Origin: Pedobacter ginsengisoli
GTDB lineage: Bacteria > Bacteroidota > Bacteroidia > Sphingobacteriales > Sphingobacteriaceae
Length of the DNA: 64,000 bases
NCBI RefSeq assembly: GCF_030244015.1
Contig: NZ_JASSYX010000002.1
Location: 558,001 to 622,000 of the forward strand
Direction of reading: 5' to 3'
The notes below the pieces were generated by a model. That model made no database searches. It was not told where the DNA came from and saw nothing but the letters and a program-made list of their open reading frames with translations. Both the position numbers and the translations under genes were made by a program. Numbering within the stretch: position 1 is the stretch's first letter; every line of letters begins with the position of its first letter. Below, piece by piece: positions 26,268 to 35,476 of the stretch.

Positions 26268-26876
26268 ATGATCCACAATGCTTTAAGTTTTATTTCTCAG
26301 GAGATTAACAGGTACCTCAACAATGCTGCGGGTACAGCTAATGACAGCCTTGTTGCCGTGACCAGTATTGTTTCCAGTGGAAAGCTGGCCATTCCGGGAA
26401 AAACGATCGGCCTCACCCTGATGAATATTGAGGAAGACCGTGTGGCTAAAGACCAACGGGTTACGGTTAAGAATGCGCTGGGTGAAATTGAAACCAGGAA
26501 CCCGGATATTTACTTGAACCTTTTTATCCTGATTTCCGCGAATTTTGAAGCGGAAGATACAGAAGATCCCACTGAAGACTATTTGGAGGGATTGAAACAG
26601 CTCTCGCAGATCATTACTTTTTTTCAGGGCAAGAGTGTATTTACCCAGTCAAATTCCCCGTTGCTGGCGTTGATAGATCCGTCTATCGAACGTCTGAGCG
26701 TCGAACTGTTCAGTTTCAATTTTGAACAGATGAACCATTTCTGGAGCATAGTCGGTCATAGTTATCTGCCCTCTGTGCTGTATAAAATACGCATGATCAC
26801 CATTCAGCAAAATGTACAGCTGGTACCGGATGGAATAGTAACCAATGTTGAACTGCTAACCAAACACAGATCATGA
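26268..26876 (+). CDS. eCIS cap protein, DUF4255 (Afp16/Pvc16-like)
   Basis: 202 residues, matching the DUF4255/Pvc16 N-terminal domain from its first helix (MIHNALSFISQEINRYLN) to the C-terminal beta part. In Afp and PVC particles this protein ends the sheath and tube at the distal tip. In Bacteroidota clusters it is often first, as here. The next gene overlaps its stop by four bases (ATGA), so they are translated together. Confidence 0.88.
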   Translation: MIHNALSFISQEINRYLNNAAGTANDSLVAVTSIVSSGKLAIPGKTIGLTLMNIEEDRVAKDQRVTVKNALGEIETRNPDIYLNLFILISANFEAEDTEDPTEDYLEGLKQLSQIITFFQGKSVFTQSNSPLLALIDPSIERLSVELFSFNFEQMNHFWSIVGHSYLPSVLYKIRMITIQQNVQLVPDGIVTNVELLTKHRS

Positions 26877-27982
26877 CAGCCTACAGCAAACTGATTTCTT
26901 TAAGAGTTAAGCACGATTATTACCAGGATAATCTGAGTGCAGACCTATATTTTAATCCGGTAGCAGCTGTAAAAAATACCTTTAAGAATCAGCGATGGCT
27001 GAGTAAGGTATATGATACCGGATTTAGTGTGATCTGCCAGGCCGATGCGACCAATAAGCCGGTCATAGGTATCGGTGACATTATTTTGCATTATGGTATT
27101 GGACTTAGAAATGCAGCGAAATTTAGCGCGGTTACGGTTCTGGACCAAATGGCACCTGCCAAAGCGTTTTCAAATCAAAAAAAGATGTATTTCTACAATG
27201 ATGCTTTGAATGAAGTATTGAAGTATAAAATTCTTGACGACATTATACCGGATGTGTGTAGTTTGAGGTTTTCAGTAGCAGATGTCCATACTGCCGTGAC
27301 ACTGAGGGTCAATAGTGAAGCTGTCGATAACCATACTGTTGAGTTTGATGTCAGCGGTGCTCCTCTTCCCGGGCCTTATCACATCGACAGGAAATCGGAT
27401 AAGACTTTCTCAAAGTTATTGGAGATGCGGCATTTGCCGGATGGACTGTATACCATCTCTGTGAAAAATGCCGCTGATACCGGTGCAGATATCGTAACAT
27501 TTACCTTTTTCAAAAGTACTGAACTGGCAGCAATGTCAATTTTCGGAGTTCTTGACCTTAGTATACCTGCGAGCAATTCAGCTATTACGGAAACGAAGTT
27601 CAGTATCGATTTTAAACGTAAGTCCACCACATGGAAGTATTTTGTTGTCAATCAAAGCGGAATTGATCTCGATGATTTTGACATTCTTTTAAAAGACAAA
27701 AGCAATGACGGTACGCCGGATGGGAACCCGGTATACAGTAAATATAATTTTTCCGGAAACCCGCCCGCACAGCCAATACCTGATTCTCTTAATAATGTAG
27801 CGGGAACGAGCACCCTGCTGTTTGCCAGTACGGCGAAAATCCCATTTTTTGAAACGGTTAAAACAGGACTTAAACTGATTAGAAAAGAAGGGGGGACTGA
27901 AGTTGTATTGTTGGAAAATTTACCCAACCCAATGCCGGAAAAACAGGCCGGAGAGGAAAGTAAGATTTATGTATATGTTTAA
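26873..27982 (+). CDS. eCIS-associated protein of unknown function
   Basis: 369 residues with no motif I can name. The N-terminal third (SLRVKHDYYQDNLSADLYFNP) reads like a small beta domain. The middle has Ig-like segments (DGLYTISVKNAADTGADIVTF), and the C-terminal third is beta-rich (TTWKYFVVNQSGIDLDDFDI). No signal peptide. Four-base overlap with the cap gene and 15 bases before the sheath suggest a structural partner of the cap or sheath end. A cap adaptor like that described in AlgoCIS is one possibility, not shown. Confidence 0.6.
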   Translation: MTAYSKLISLRVKHDYYQDNLSADLYFNPVAAVKNTFKNQRWLSKVYDTGFSVICQADATNKPVIGIGDIILHYGIGLRNAAKFSAVTVLDQMAPAKAFSNQKKMYFYNDALNEVLKYKILDDIIPDVCSLRFSVADVHTAVTLRVNSEAVDNHTVEFDVSGAPLPGPYHIDRKSDKTFSKLLEMRHLPDGLYTISVKNAADTGADIVTFTFFKSTELAAMSIFGVLDLSIPASNSAITETKFSIDFKRKSTTWKYFVVNQSGIDLDDFDILLKDKSNDGTPDGNPVYSKYNFSGNPPAQPIPDSLNNVAGTSTLLFASTAKIPFFETVKTGLKLIRKEGGTEVVLLENLPNPMPEKQAGEESKIYVYV

Positions 27983-27997
27983 ATAATTCATTAAGAT

Positions 27998-29773
27998 ATG
28001 GCGTTGACCTATAAACACCCCGGAGTTTATGTTGAGGAGATCTCAACAATTCCACCCTCAATTGCACAGGTAGAAACTGCTATTCCTGCATTTATCGGTT
28101 ATACCGAGAAGCGGGAAAAAAATGGAATTGAATTTGGCGCAAACCTTCCTCAGCGGATCACCTCGCTCCTGGATTATGAAAAGATGTTTGGCTATGCTTT
28201 CAAAGAAACGCTGGACGTAGTGATCAATGAGCCCAAACCCGGCGAGAACTTTCCGGCTATTGCGGTTTCCGCACCGACGCCTTCACCTTACATTTTATAC
28301 TACCATGTGAAGATGTTTTTTGAAAATGGCGGCGGACCATGCTATATTGTATCCGTAGACAAATTTGACCTGGGAGCCCCTGCGGTGACCAAGGCAAAGC
28401 TGAAGTCAGGTGTCCAGGCATGCGAGAAGGAGGATGAGATCACATTGCTGGTACTCCCTGAGAGCATTGGCCTTGTGGCTGCAGATATTAAAGAACTCAA
28501 TGACGCCATGCTTGCCCAATGTGCCAAATTGCAGGACAGGTTTACACTTATAGACGTCCCGCAGGGCGGTACTGCAGTCATCACGACAGTGGCCGATAAT
28601 TTCAGGAATAACCTGGTGAGCTCGGACAATTTGAAATATGGTGCCGCTTATTATCCGCAGATACAAAGCGGGGCTACCTACAACCGTTTGGGAAATGATG
28701 ACATAAAAATACAGGCAGATAACAGGGGCGGGATCAACGCCGGAATCTACAAAAAAACAGGAACTGCTAAAGCAATCACAAAGGTCATCGATACCGCTGC
28801 GCCTGTGGCGGCTGTTAAGGCAAGTGCAAAGATAACGATTACCGGCATTCAAATTGAGAATCATGCGATCTCCATTAATGGAATGGGGCTGTTTTTCGGA
28901 GCTGGAGGCATTGCGATCGGGGCAAATCCAACGGCTGCTGCCGCTGCGCTGGTAATCGCAATTAATACGCATACTGACATTAAAGAGCTGGTTGTGGCAT
29001 CGAGTATTGCCGATGTAGTCACGCTTATAGCTAAAGTAGCCGGCAGCGACGGCAATAAGATCACGGTAGTCTATGATCCGAAAGGAGGTGTACCCAGGAT
29101 CACCGTGAGTGGCAAGACACTAACCGGTGGTTTTAGCAGTGTGGATTTTGGCCTGTACAATTCCATTCTTGCTGCGCTGGACGGCTTTACGGTTCCATTG
29201 TACCCGTCAGGTATGATGGCAGGAGTGATGGCCAGGGTAGATAGCGAAAGAGGAGTCTGGAAAGCACCGGCAAATGTAAGCATTAGGACTGTCGACAAAC
29301 CGCTGGTCAACATCAGTGATGAAGACCAGGATTACCTGAATATTGATGCTACGTCCGGAAAAAGTATCAATGCAATCAGGAAATTTGCCGGAAAAGGGAC
29401 ATTGGTATGGGGAGCAAGGACATTAGCAGGCAATGACAACGAATGGAGGTACGTTCCGGTGCGCCGGCTTTTCATTATGGTGGAGGAAAGCGTAAAGAAA
29501 GCCACTGAATTTGTGGTTTTTGAACCAAATGATGTCAATACCTGGTACCGGGCCAAAACCATGTGTCAGAGTTTTTTAACCCAATTGTGGCGGCAGGGTG
29601 CCCTGGCTGGTGCAAAACCTGAAGATGCTTTCTTTGTGAATGTTGGATTAGGGATCACAATGACTGCACAGGACATTCTGGAAGGCAGATTAAACATAGA
29701 AATTGGTATGGCTGCAGTAAGGCCGGCTGAGTTCATCATCTTAAAGTTCTCTCACTTATTAGCAAAATCTTAA
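27998..29773 (+). CDS. Contractile sheath protein 1, with inserted domain
   Basis: 591 residues. The N-terminus TYKHPGVYVEEISTIPPSIA and the C-terminus (EDAFFVNVGLGITMTAQDILEGRLNIEIG) are the hallmark ends of phage-tail-sheath/Afp2-4 proteins. Compared with the second sheath it has about 105 extra residues (roughly 275-380): KITITGIQIENHAISING, then TAAAAALVIAINTH, then VVTLIAKVAGSDGNKI. This beta pattern occurs in phage sheath and tail proteins and is probably surface exposed. It polymerises with the next protein around the tube and contracts on firing. Confidence 0.92.
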   Translation: MALTYKHPGVYVEEISTIPPSIAQVETAIPAFIGYTEKREKNGIEFGANLPQRITSLLDYEKMFGYAFKETLDVVINEPKPGENFPAIAVSAPTPSPYILYYHVKMFFENGGGPCYIVSVDKFDLGAPAVTKAKLKSGVQACEKEDEITLLVLPESIGLVAADIKELNDAMLAQCAKLQDRFTLIDVPQGGTAVITTVADNFRNNLVSSDNLKYGAAYYPQIQSGATYNRLGNDDIKIQADNRGGINAGIYKKTGTAKAITKVIDTAAPVAAVKASAKITITGIQIENHAISINGMGLFFGAGGIAIGANPTAAAAALVIAINTHTDIKELVVASSIADVVTLIAKVAGSDGNKITVVYDPKGGVPRITVSGKTLTGGFSSVDFGLYNSILAALDGFTVPLYPSGMMAGVMARVDSERGVWKAPANVSIRTVDKPLVNISDEDQDYLNIDATSGKSINAIRKFAGKGTLVWGARTLAGNDNEWRYVPVRRLFIMVEESVKKATEFVVFEPNDVNTWYRAKTMCQSFLTQLWRQGALAGAKPEDAFFVNVGLGITMTAQDILEGRLNIEIGMAAVRPAEFIILKFSHLLAKS

Positions 29774-29776
29774 ATT

Positions 29777-31201
29777 ATGGCAACGAATTACAAAACACCC
29801 GGTGTTTATATTGAAGAAATAAGCAAGTTACCGGCTTCCGTAGCCGCTGTTGAAACGGCTATACCCGCATTTATGGGCAGAACAGAATTTGCCAAAGATG
29901 AAAACGGGCTTGATGCTCCAAATGTCCCGATCAGGATCACTTCCTTTTTAGACTATAGCAAATACTTCGGCGGAGCGAATCCTGAAACTGCAGTTTTTTC
30001 AGCTTCAGGGACACCAACCATTACTGATGTAACAGAGTCTGGAAAGATCCGCCGTACGATTACCTGCGAGGCCAGGAAAACTGCTGTTTCGGGGGCTTAT
30101 ATGTATTACGCCATCCAGATGTTCTATGCAAATGGTGGCGGCCCTTGTTATGTTGTGTCAAGCGGACCTTATGGCTCAAATTTTACCAATGCCCTGGGCA
30201 CAGCGAGTCTGGCCGCGATCGCAAAAGTGGATGAGCCAACGATGCTGATCTTTACAGACAAGCACACCAGTGCGACTGCTACCTCATCTGGCTACCAGAC
30301 CCTTTATGATGCGGTTTTAGCCCAATGTAACAGGTTGCAGGACCGGATCGGGATCTTTGATCCCTGGGTGCTGACAGACAATCCTTTTGATGACGCAGCT
30401 AAGATCAGGGACAGCTTTAGCATGGATTACCTGAAATATGGCTGTGTGTATTATCCATGGCTGCAATCTGTGCTGAACTATGGTTATGACGAAGGTGTGG
30501 TCACTGTGGCTCATACACTTGACGGAGTGAACAGCGCCTATAACGGGTTGACCTTGTCGGCAATAAAGGCAATAGACCTGAGTACTTACCGTGCTGTAAA
30601 ACTGGAGATCGACAAAAATGTGATCGATCTGCCTCCATCAAGTTCTGTTGCAGGGATCATGGCCAGGGTAGATAACAACAGGGGCGTGTGGAAAGCACCT
30701 GCCAATGAAAGCGTAAAAATGATCAGCGGACCGGCTTTAAAAGTGACCTCGGAACAGCAGGAAGGTTTGAATATCGACGCGACCACAGGAAAGTCCATCA
30801 ATGTCATCCGGTTCTTTACCGGTAAGGGAACTCTGGTCTGGGGAGCGCGTACACTTGCCGGAAATGACAATGAGTGGCGATATATTCCCGTCAGACGTTT
30901 TTACAATTTCGTAGAAGAAAGTGTGAAGAAAGCAACTGAATTTGTGGTCTTTGAACCCAATGATGCCAATACCTGGCTGCGGGTGAAGACCATGTGCGAA
31001 AATTTCCTGAATACCCTGTGGCGCCAGGGGGCCTTGCAGGGTGCTAAACCGGATGACGCTTTTTTTGTAAAAATAGGCCTGGGCATCACCATGACCTCTC
31101 TGGATATCCTGGAAGGGAGAATGAATGTGGAAATTGGTATGGCTGCGGTCAGACCTGCAGAATTCATCATCCTTAAATTTTCTCACAAATTACAAGAATA
31201 A
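29777..31201 (+). CDS. Contractile sheath protein 2
   Basis: 474 residues. Starts TNYKTPGVYIEEISKLPASVA and ends with DAFFVKIGLGITMTSLDILEGRMNVEIG, nearly identical in pattern to sheath 1. The shared core includes KGTLVWGARTLAGNDNEWR in both. It lacks the extra domain. Three bases after sheath 1, so the two are made together. Afp and PVC clusters likewise encode several sheath paralogues, of which one lines the baseplate end. Confidence 0.93.
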   Translation: MATNYKTPGVYIEEISKLPASVAAVETAIPAFMGRTEFAKDENGLDAPNVPIRITSFLDYSKYFGGANPETAVFSASGTPTITDVTESGKIRRTITCEARKTAVSGAYMYYAIQMFYANGGGPCYVVSSGPYGSNFTNALGTASLAAIAKVDEPTMLIFTDKHTSATATSSGYQTLYDAVLAQCNRLQDRIGIFDPWVLTDNPFDDAAKIRDSFSMDYLKYGCVYYPWLQSVLNYGYDEGVVTVAHTLDGVNSAYNGLTLSAIKAIDLSTYRAVKLEIDKNVIDLPPSSSVAGIMARVDNNRGVWKAPANESVKMISGPALKVTSEQQEGLNIDATTGKSINVIRFFTGKGTLVWGARTLAGNDNEWRYIPVRRFYNFVEESVKKATEFVVFEPNDANTWLRVKTMCENFLNTLWRQGALQGAKPDDAFFVKIGLGITMTSLDILEGRMNVEIGMAAVRPAEFIILKFSHKLQE

Positions 31202-31223
31202 TAAATCATAAAATTTAAATATT

Positions 31224-31658
31224 ATGGCAAATACTTATCCATTGCCGGTGTTTCACTTTCAGGTGGAATGGGGCGGTTCAAGAATTGGTTTTACAGAGGT
31301 TTCCGGACTTACGGTCGAAACCCAGGCTATCGATTATCGTGAAGGCAATTCACCGGAGTACCATGTTACAAAAATGCCCGGCATGCAGCAATTTGCAGCA
31401 ATATCCATGAAACGGGGCATTACCAAAGGCGATAATGAACTTTTCCAATGGTTCAATACTGTGAGCCTCAACAAGATCGAGCGACGGGATCTCACCATTA
31501 GTTTACTCAACGAGAGCCATGAGCCTGTAGTCGTCTGGAAGGTTAGGAATGCCTGGCCATCAAAAGTGGACGGACCAACTTTGAACTCTACAGGCAACGA
31601 GGTTGCTATAGAAACTGTGGAACTGGCGCATGAAGGTTTAAGCATAGAATTCACCTAG
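31224..31658 (+). CDS. Tube protein 1 (T4 gp19/Afp1-like)
   Basis: 144 residues, typical for inner tube proteins: FHFQVEWGGSRIGFTEVSGLTVETQAIDYREG near the N-terminus and EVAIETVELAHEGLSIEF at the end. It stacks as hexameric rings inside the sheath and forms the channel through which cargo passes. It follows sheath 2 by 22 bases. Confidence 0.92.
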   Translation: MANTYPLPVFHFQVEWGGSRIGFTEVSGLTVETQAIDYREGNSPEYHVTKMPGMQQFAAISMKRGITKGDNELFQWFNTVSLNKIERRDLTISLLNESHEPVVVWKVRNAWPSKVDGPTLNSTGNEVAIETVELAHEGLSIEFT

Positions 31659-31668
31659 TTTTTGACGT

Positions 31669-32148
31669 ATGCTCCCGTTTTTATCTCCCCCGGTTGGCTT
31701 CCACTTTCTGCTCCGTATAGAGGGCCTGCTCCTGGAGTTTCCGGGCATGCCGGATATTGGTTTTACCGACGCTACCGGACTGGAAGCTGCGATTACTACC
31801 GAGGAGTACAAAGAAGGCGGCGAGAACCGTTTTGCACACAAACTGCCGACTGCGGTGACCTATAGCAACCTGACCTTAAAGCGCGGCCTTTTACTGGGCT
31901 CTTCTGCAATGAAGTGGTTCAGGGAAAGTGTGGAAACCTTCAGCTTCAAGCCAAGGGACATCACCCTGATCCTGCTGAATGAAGAGCACATTCCTCTGCA
32001 GGCCTGGAATTTTGTGAATGCATATCCGATAAAATGGACTATTGAAGGGTTCAATGCGCAGCAAAACGGATTGGTGATAGAAAGCATCGAGTTTGCGCAT
32101 CAATATTTCAGAAGAATAGACGTAACGGATTTATCAGGAGGAATTTAA
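31669..32148 (+). CDS. Tube protein 2 (T4 gp19/Afp5-like)
   Basis: 159 residues. The same fold as tube 1 (GFHFLLRIEGLLLEFPGMPDIGF; LVIESIEFAHQYFRRI) but divergent in sequence. In Afp-like particles a second, less abundant tube protein sits next to the baseplate, and that is the likely role here. The start at 31669 leaves ten bases to tube 1. Confidence 0.9.
   Translation: MLPFLSPPVGFHFLLRIEGLLLEFPGMPDIGFTDATGLEAAITTEEYKEGGENRFAHKLPTAVTYSNLTLKRGLLLGSSAMKWFRESVETFSFKPRDITLILLNEEHIPLQAWNFVNAYPIKWTIEGFNAQQNGLVIESIEFAHQYFRRIDVTDLSGGI
32136..32142 (+). promoter_or_regulatory. Strong Shine-Dalgarno for the DUF5908 gene
   Basis: AGGAGGA lies nine bases before the ATG at 32151, inside the end of the tube 2 gene. 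Such a full match is unusual in this phylum and among its neighbours here, and it supports the start of the very small gene. Confidence 0.6.
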
Positions 32149-32150
32149 CC

Positions 32151-32312
32151 ATGCCAGTAGAAATTAACGAGATCATCATTACGACTACCGTCACCAATAA
32201 TGTAGCGGGATCTGCCGTGGTAAGCGCAACCGGACAAACGGCAACCGATAAGAAGCTGAAAAAGGCGCTGGAAGAGCTTAAGAAACAAATAAAAACCAAG
32301 AACGAAAGATAA
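32151..32312 (+). CDS. DUF5908-like small eCIS protein
   Basis: 53 residues (MPVEINEIIITTTV... KKALEELKKQI). It is supported by an AGGAGGA site and a 1-base overlap (TAATG) with the next gene. DUF5908 proteins of about 50-60 residues occupy this position between tube and hub genes in Bacteroidota eCIS clusters; the function is unknown. A short beta strand with the pattern EINEIIITTTV is followed by a Lys/Glu-rich helix. It may be a small baseplate or assembly peptide, in the place of Afp6. Confidence 0.75.
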   Translation: MPVEINEIIITTTVTNNVAGSAVVSATGQTATDKKLKKALEELKKQIKTKNER

Positions 32313-33031
32313 TGTCGATCAGTCAGCTGTTAGGAGAATTGGGCAACCTGGAAAAACTCGTGATTGAGGTTTATACGGGAAGGGACTATTCGGGCTCGCC
32401 TGCGGAGACCTTTAATGTGCTCTACAATCCGAATACTTATTTTATTGAGTACAAGAATGAGCTGGACAGCGAGACCCCGGTCAACGCAACGGACAGTGTA
32501 AGGCAATTTAAAACATCAGGGGGTAAAGAATTAAAACTTGACCTGCTCTGGGATGCGACATCTGCTTCCTATTCGGGAAACTCGACTTTTCAGGCCGACA
32601 TTCAAAAAGACAAAACGGTACACAAGGTGATTGAAAAATTCATCGACACCTGCTTCAAAGTAAAAGATGATACCCATCAGCCTTATTTTTTAAAGATACA
32701 CTGGGGTGAATTTACTTTTCAGGGGATACTGACAGCGGTGAAAGTGACTTATACCTTGTTTGACAACACCGGGAAGCCCCTGCGGGCAAAAACGGACTGT
32801 ACATTCAGCAGCTATACTTCACTCGTGGAGCAGTCGAATGAGCAGCAGAACAATTCACCCGACCTGACCCATCAGCGCACTGTTGAGGGTACGACTCCGC
32901 TGCCTTTGATGACCTTCAATATTTACAAAAATGACCGCTATTATCTGGAAGTCGCAAGGGCAAACCGCCTGAACAATTTCAGAAAATTAAAACAAGGACA
33001 ACAGATCTTATTTCCACCAATTGAAAAATAA
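32312..33031 (+). CDS. LysM-containing baseplate hub/tube-initiator (Afp7-like)
   Basis: 239 residues. The N-terminal CIS-tube domain (KLVIEVYTGRDYSGSPAETFNVLYNPNTY) is followed by a C-terminal LysM-like segment (IYKNDRYYLEVARANRLNNFRKLKQGQQILFPP). In Afp/PVC particles this protein joins the tube to the spike hub. It starts on the A of the DUF5908 stop (TAATG) and ends five bases before the VgrG-like gene. Confidence 0.9.
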   Translation: MSISQLLGELGNLEKLVIEVYTGRDYSGSPAETFNVLYNPNTYFIEYKNELDSETPVNATDSVRQFKTSGGKELKLDLLWDATSASYSGNSTFQADIQKDKTVHKVIEKFIDTCFKVKDDTHQPYFLKIHWGEFTFQGILTAVKVTYTLFDNTGKPLRAKTDCTFSSYTSLVEQSNEQQNNSPDLTHQRTVEGTTPLPLMTFNIYKNDRYYLEVARANRLNNFRKLKQGQQILFPPIEK

Positions 33032-33036
33032 TTGCC

Positions 33037-34767
33037 ATGCCAGAGAATAAAGGAGCACAGAGCTTTAGCATTACGATTAACGGACAGGTTTTACCGGATT
33101 CGGTGGGCTTGCTGGAAATCGTCGTGACTAATGTAGTCAATGCTATTCCGAAGGCAAGACTGGTGGTGAAAGACGGAAGTGCTTCTGCACAGGACTTTGA
33201 ACTGAGCAACGGGACAGATTTTATTCCCGGTGCGGAGATACTGATCGCTGCCGGAAACGGCGGGGAAAATGAAACCATCTTTTCCGGGCTGATCGTTAGT
33301 CAGACCATCAGAGCGGATCAGGACGGCAGTTTTATGGAAATAGAATGCCGTGATCAGGTCGTCAAACTGACTGCCGGTCGTAAAAATAAGGTATTCGATG
33401 AAGACATCTCTGATGCCGACGCCATTACCCTTATCGCTGATGATGCCGGGATTGCCGCGGACATCACCGGACTGGACATGGTGCACAAGCAACTTGTCCA
33501 GTTCAATTGCAATAACTGGGATTTCATTCTGGTCAGGGCAGAGTTAAACGGCGCGCTGGTGATTACGGAAGGTGGAAAGCTGATCATAGCTCCTCCCGAT
33601 GCGGCACAGGAAAGTACAGCTACTTATACTTATGGCAGTGAGATCTATGAATTTGAAGCCCAGATGGATGCCCGGACACAATTTCCGAAGGCACTCACGA
33701 AATGCTGGGACTATAGCAACCAGGAAGTACAGGAAAGTGAATCTGAAACCACCGCACTGCCGGAGCAGGGTAACCTGAACGGGGATGACCTCGCTGAAGT
33801 ACTGGGCTGGGCAGATAATTCCTATTACCATTCGGGTAAGATTTCCAGTACAGAAAGTGCGAAATGGGCCAGTACGGAATTGTTCAGAAGCCGCCTGAAC
33901 CGGATTGTAGGGAACTTTAGGGTGATGGGGGACAACAAGCTGAAACCGGGCATTGTCGTTGAACTTCTGGGTATAGGCGAAAGATTTAGCGGGAAATGCC
34001 TGGTAACAGGCGTGATCCATTCTTATTCTAACGAAGCTGCCTGGTATTCCCATGTTCAGTTTGGTCTGGACAAGACCCTGCACAATTATAAGTTTGACGA
34101 TGTGGCTGAAAAGCCTGCTACAGGAATGGTCCCCGCGGTTAACGGATTGCAAGTCGGACTGGTCACCAATATCCATGAAGACCCGGACGGAGAGAGCCGG
34201 ATAAAAGTGAAAATACCGACAGTAGACAATGACGGAGAAGGAATATGGGCCCGCCTGTCAAATATGGATGCGGGCAACGGACGCGGCTGGGTATGGAACC
34301 CCGAACCAGGCGATGAAGTCATTGTCGGGTTCATTAACGACGATCCGCGCGATGCTTTGATCCTGGGCCGCCTGTACAGCAGCGCCAACCCGCCGCATTT
34401 GACCGCGGATGAAGACAATAAACAAAAGGGGCTTTTAACCAAAAGCGAGCTGTCTGTTTTATTTGACGATGACAAAAAGATCATTAAGATCAGCACTGCC
34501 AAAGGCAACCTGATCACGCTGGATGAAGATCAGGGCAGCATCACCATCCAGGATGAAAACAACAATAAGATAGAAATGACATCCTCCTCGATCAATATAG
34601 AAAGTGCCGCGGACATCACTATAAAAGCGGCTGGCGACATCAAGATTGAGGGTGCCAACATCACCACTACTGCCAATGCGCAGCTTAAACAGAGTGGCAG
34701 CGGAGGAGCAGAAATCAGCTCGTCTGCGATCACAAAAATTAAAGGAAGTATGGTCAATATAAATTAA
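33037..34767 (+). CDS. VgrG-like central spike protein (Afp8-like)
   Basis: 576 residues. The N-terminal gp27-like hub domain (about 1-340) is followed by a gp5 OB-fold (SRIKVKIPTVDNDGEGIWARL; GDEVIVGFINDDPRDALILG). A C-terminal beta-helix of short repeats comes last (DEDQGSITIQDENNNKIEM; DITIKAAGDIKIEGANIT). It forms the trimeric needle at the particle tip, capped by the PAAR protein encoded next. No extra effector domain is fused. Confidence 0.93.
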   Translation: MPENKGAQSFSITINGQVLPDSVGLLEIVVTNVVNAIPKARLVVKDGSASAQDFELSNGTDFIPGAEILIAAGNGGENETIFSGLIVSQTIRADQDGSFMEIECRDQVVKLTAGRKNKVFDEDISDADAITLIADDAGIAADITGLDMVHKQLVQFNCNNWDFILVRAELNGALVITEGGKLIIAPPDAAQESTATYTYGSEIYEFEAQMDARTQFPKALTKCWDYSNQEVQESESETTALPEQGNLNGDDLAEVLGWADNSYYHSGKISSTESAKWASTELFRSRLNRIVGNFRVMGDNKLKPGIVVELLGIGERFSGKCLVTGVIHSYSNEAAWYSHVQFGLDKTLHNYKFDDVAEKPATGMVPAVNGLQVGLVTNIHEDPDGESRIKVKIPTVDNDGEGIWARLSNMDAGNGRGWVWNPEPGDEVIVGFINDDPRDALILGRLYSSANPPHLTADEDNKQKGLLTKSELSVLFDDDKKIIKISTAKGNLITLDEDQGSITIQDENNNKIEMTSSSINIESAADITIKAAGDIKIEGANITTTANAQLKQSGSGGAEISSSAITKIKGSMVNIN

Positions 34768-34772
34768 ATGAT

Positions 34773-35051
34773 ATGCCAAATGCAGCCAGAGTAACAGATT
34801 CTACAAATCACGGGGGAATGATCATTGGCCCCGGGGTACCAACAGTTTTAATCGGCGGTATGCCTGCCTGTGTAATGGGAGACAATCATGTTTGCTCAAT
34901 GCCGCCCAATGCGCATCAGCCTACCGTAAGTGCTTTCCCGATGGGAAGCGTGACAGTCATGATTGGGGGAAAGGCAGCCATAAGAACGGGTGATGCCTGT
35001 ATTTGTGGCGCGAGTGCAGTGGTAGGTTGTCCAACAGTAACAATAGGATAG
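34773..35051 (+). CDS. PAAR-repeat spike tip (Afp10-like)
   Basis: 92 residues. Short PAAR protein (AARVTDSTNHGGMIIGPGVPTVLIGG), with histidine and cysteine residues (GDNHVCSMPPNAHQP; CICGASAVVGCP) that can bind the tip metal ion. It sharpens the spike encoded upstream. No C-terminal extension. Confidence 0.93.
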   Translation: MPNAARVTDSTNHGGMIIGPGVPTVLIGGMPACVMGDNHVCSMPPNAHQPTVSAFPMGSVTVMIGGKAAIRTGDACICGASAVVGCPTVTIG

Positions 35052-35054
35052 GAT

Positions 35055-35474
35055 ATGGAAACAGAAAGCAGCTTTTTAGGTACGGGTTGGTCATTTCCTC
35101 CAAAGATCACCAGGTATGCCGGTTCAGACAGTTTTGCAACCGACATGGTCTCCGATGTAAAGGACATCAACCAGAGCCTGGAGATCCTGTTTGGAACTGC
35201 AGTTGGTGAACGGGTGATGCAGCCGGATTATGGCTGCAACATCAATGACATGATCTTTGAGCCTATAAACGTCACACTCGTGACCAGAATTACCGAACGG
35301 ATCCGGAGGGCCATCATTTATTATGAGCCGAGAATAAAACTGGAACGGCTGGATGTCGTCAAAAATGACGAATACGGAATCATCAACATGGTTGTTGAAT
35401 ATACCGTTCGCAGTACCAATACCCGCAACAATATTGTATACCCTTATTACCTCAACGAAGCAACAAATCTTTAA
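35055..35474 (+). CDS. gp25-like baseplate wedge protein (Afp9-like)
   Basis: 139 residues. GPW/gp25 family: SFLGTGWSFPPKITR, VSDVKDINQSLEILFGTAVGERVMQPDYG and the central basic helix. It initiates sheath assembly at the baseplate. Gaps of 3 and 2 bases to its neighbours. Confidence 0.93.
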   Translation: METESSFLGTGWSFPPKITRYAGSDSFATDMVSDVKDINQSLEILFGTAVGERVMQPDYGCNINDMIFEPINVTLVTRITERIRRAIIYYEPRIKLERLDVVKNDEYGIINMVVEYTVRSTNTRNNIVYPYYLNEATNL

Positions 35475-35476
35475 TT

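Noticed and set aside
28406..28972. 188-codon minus-strand frame inside sheath 1
   Set aside because: The overlapping plus-strand sheath is unmistakable; no family resemblance in the antisense frame.
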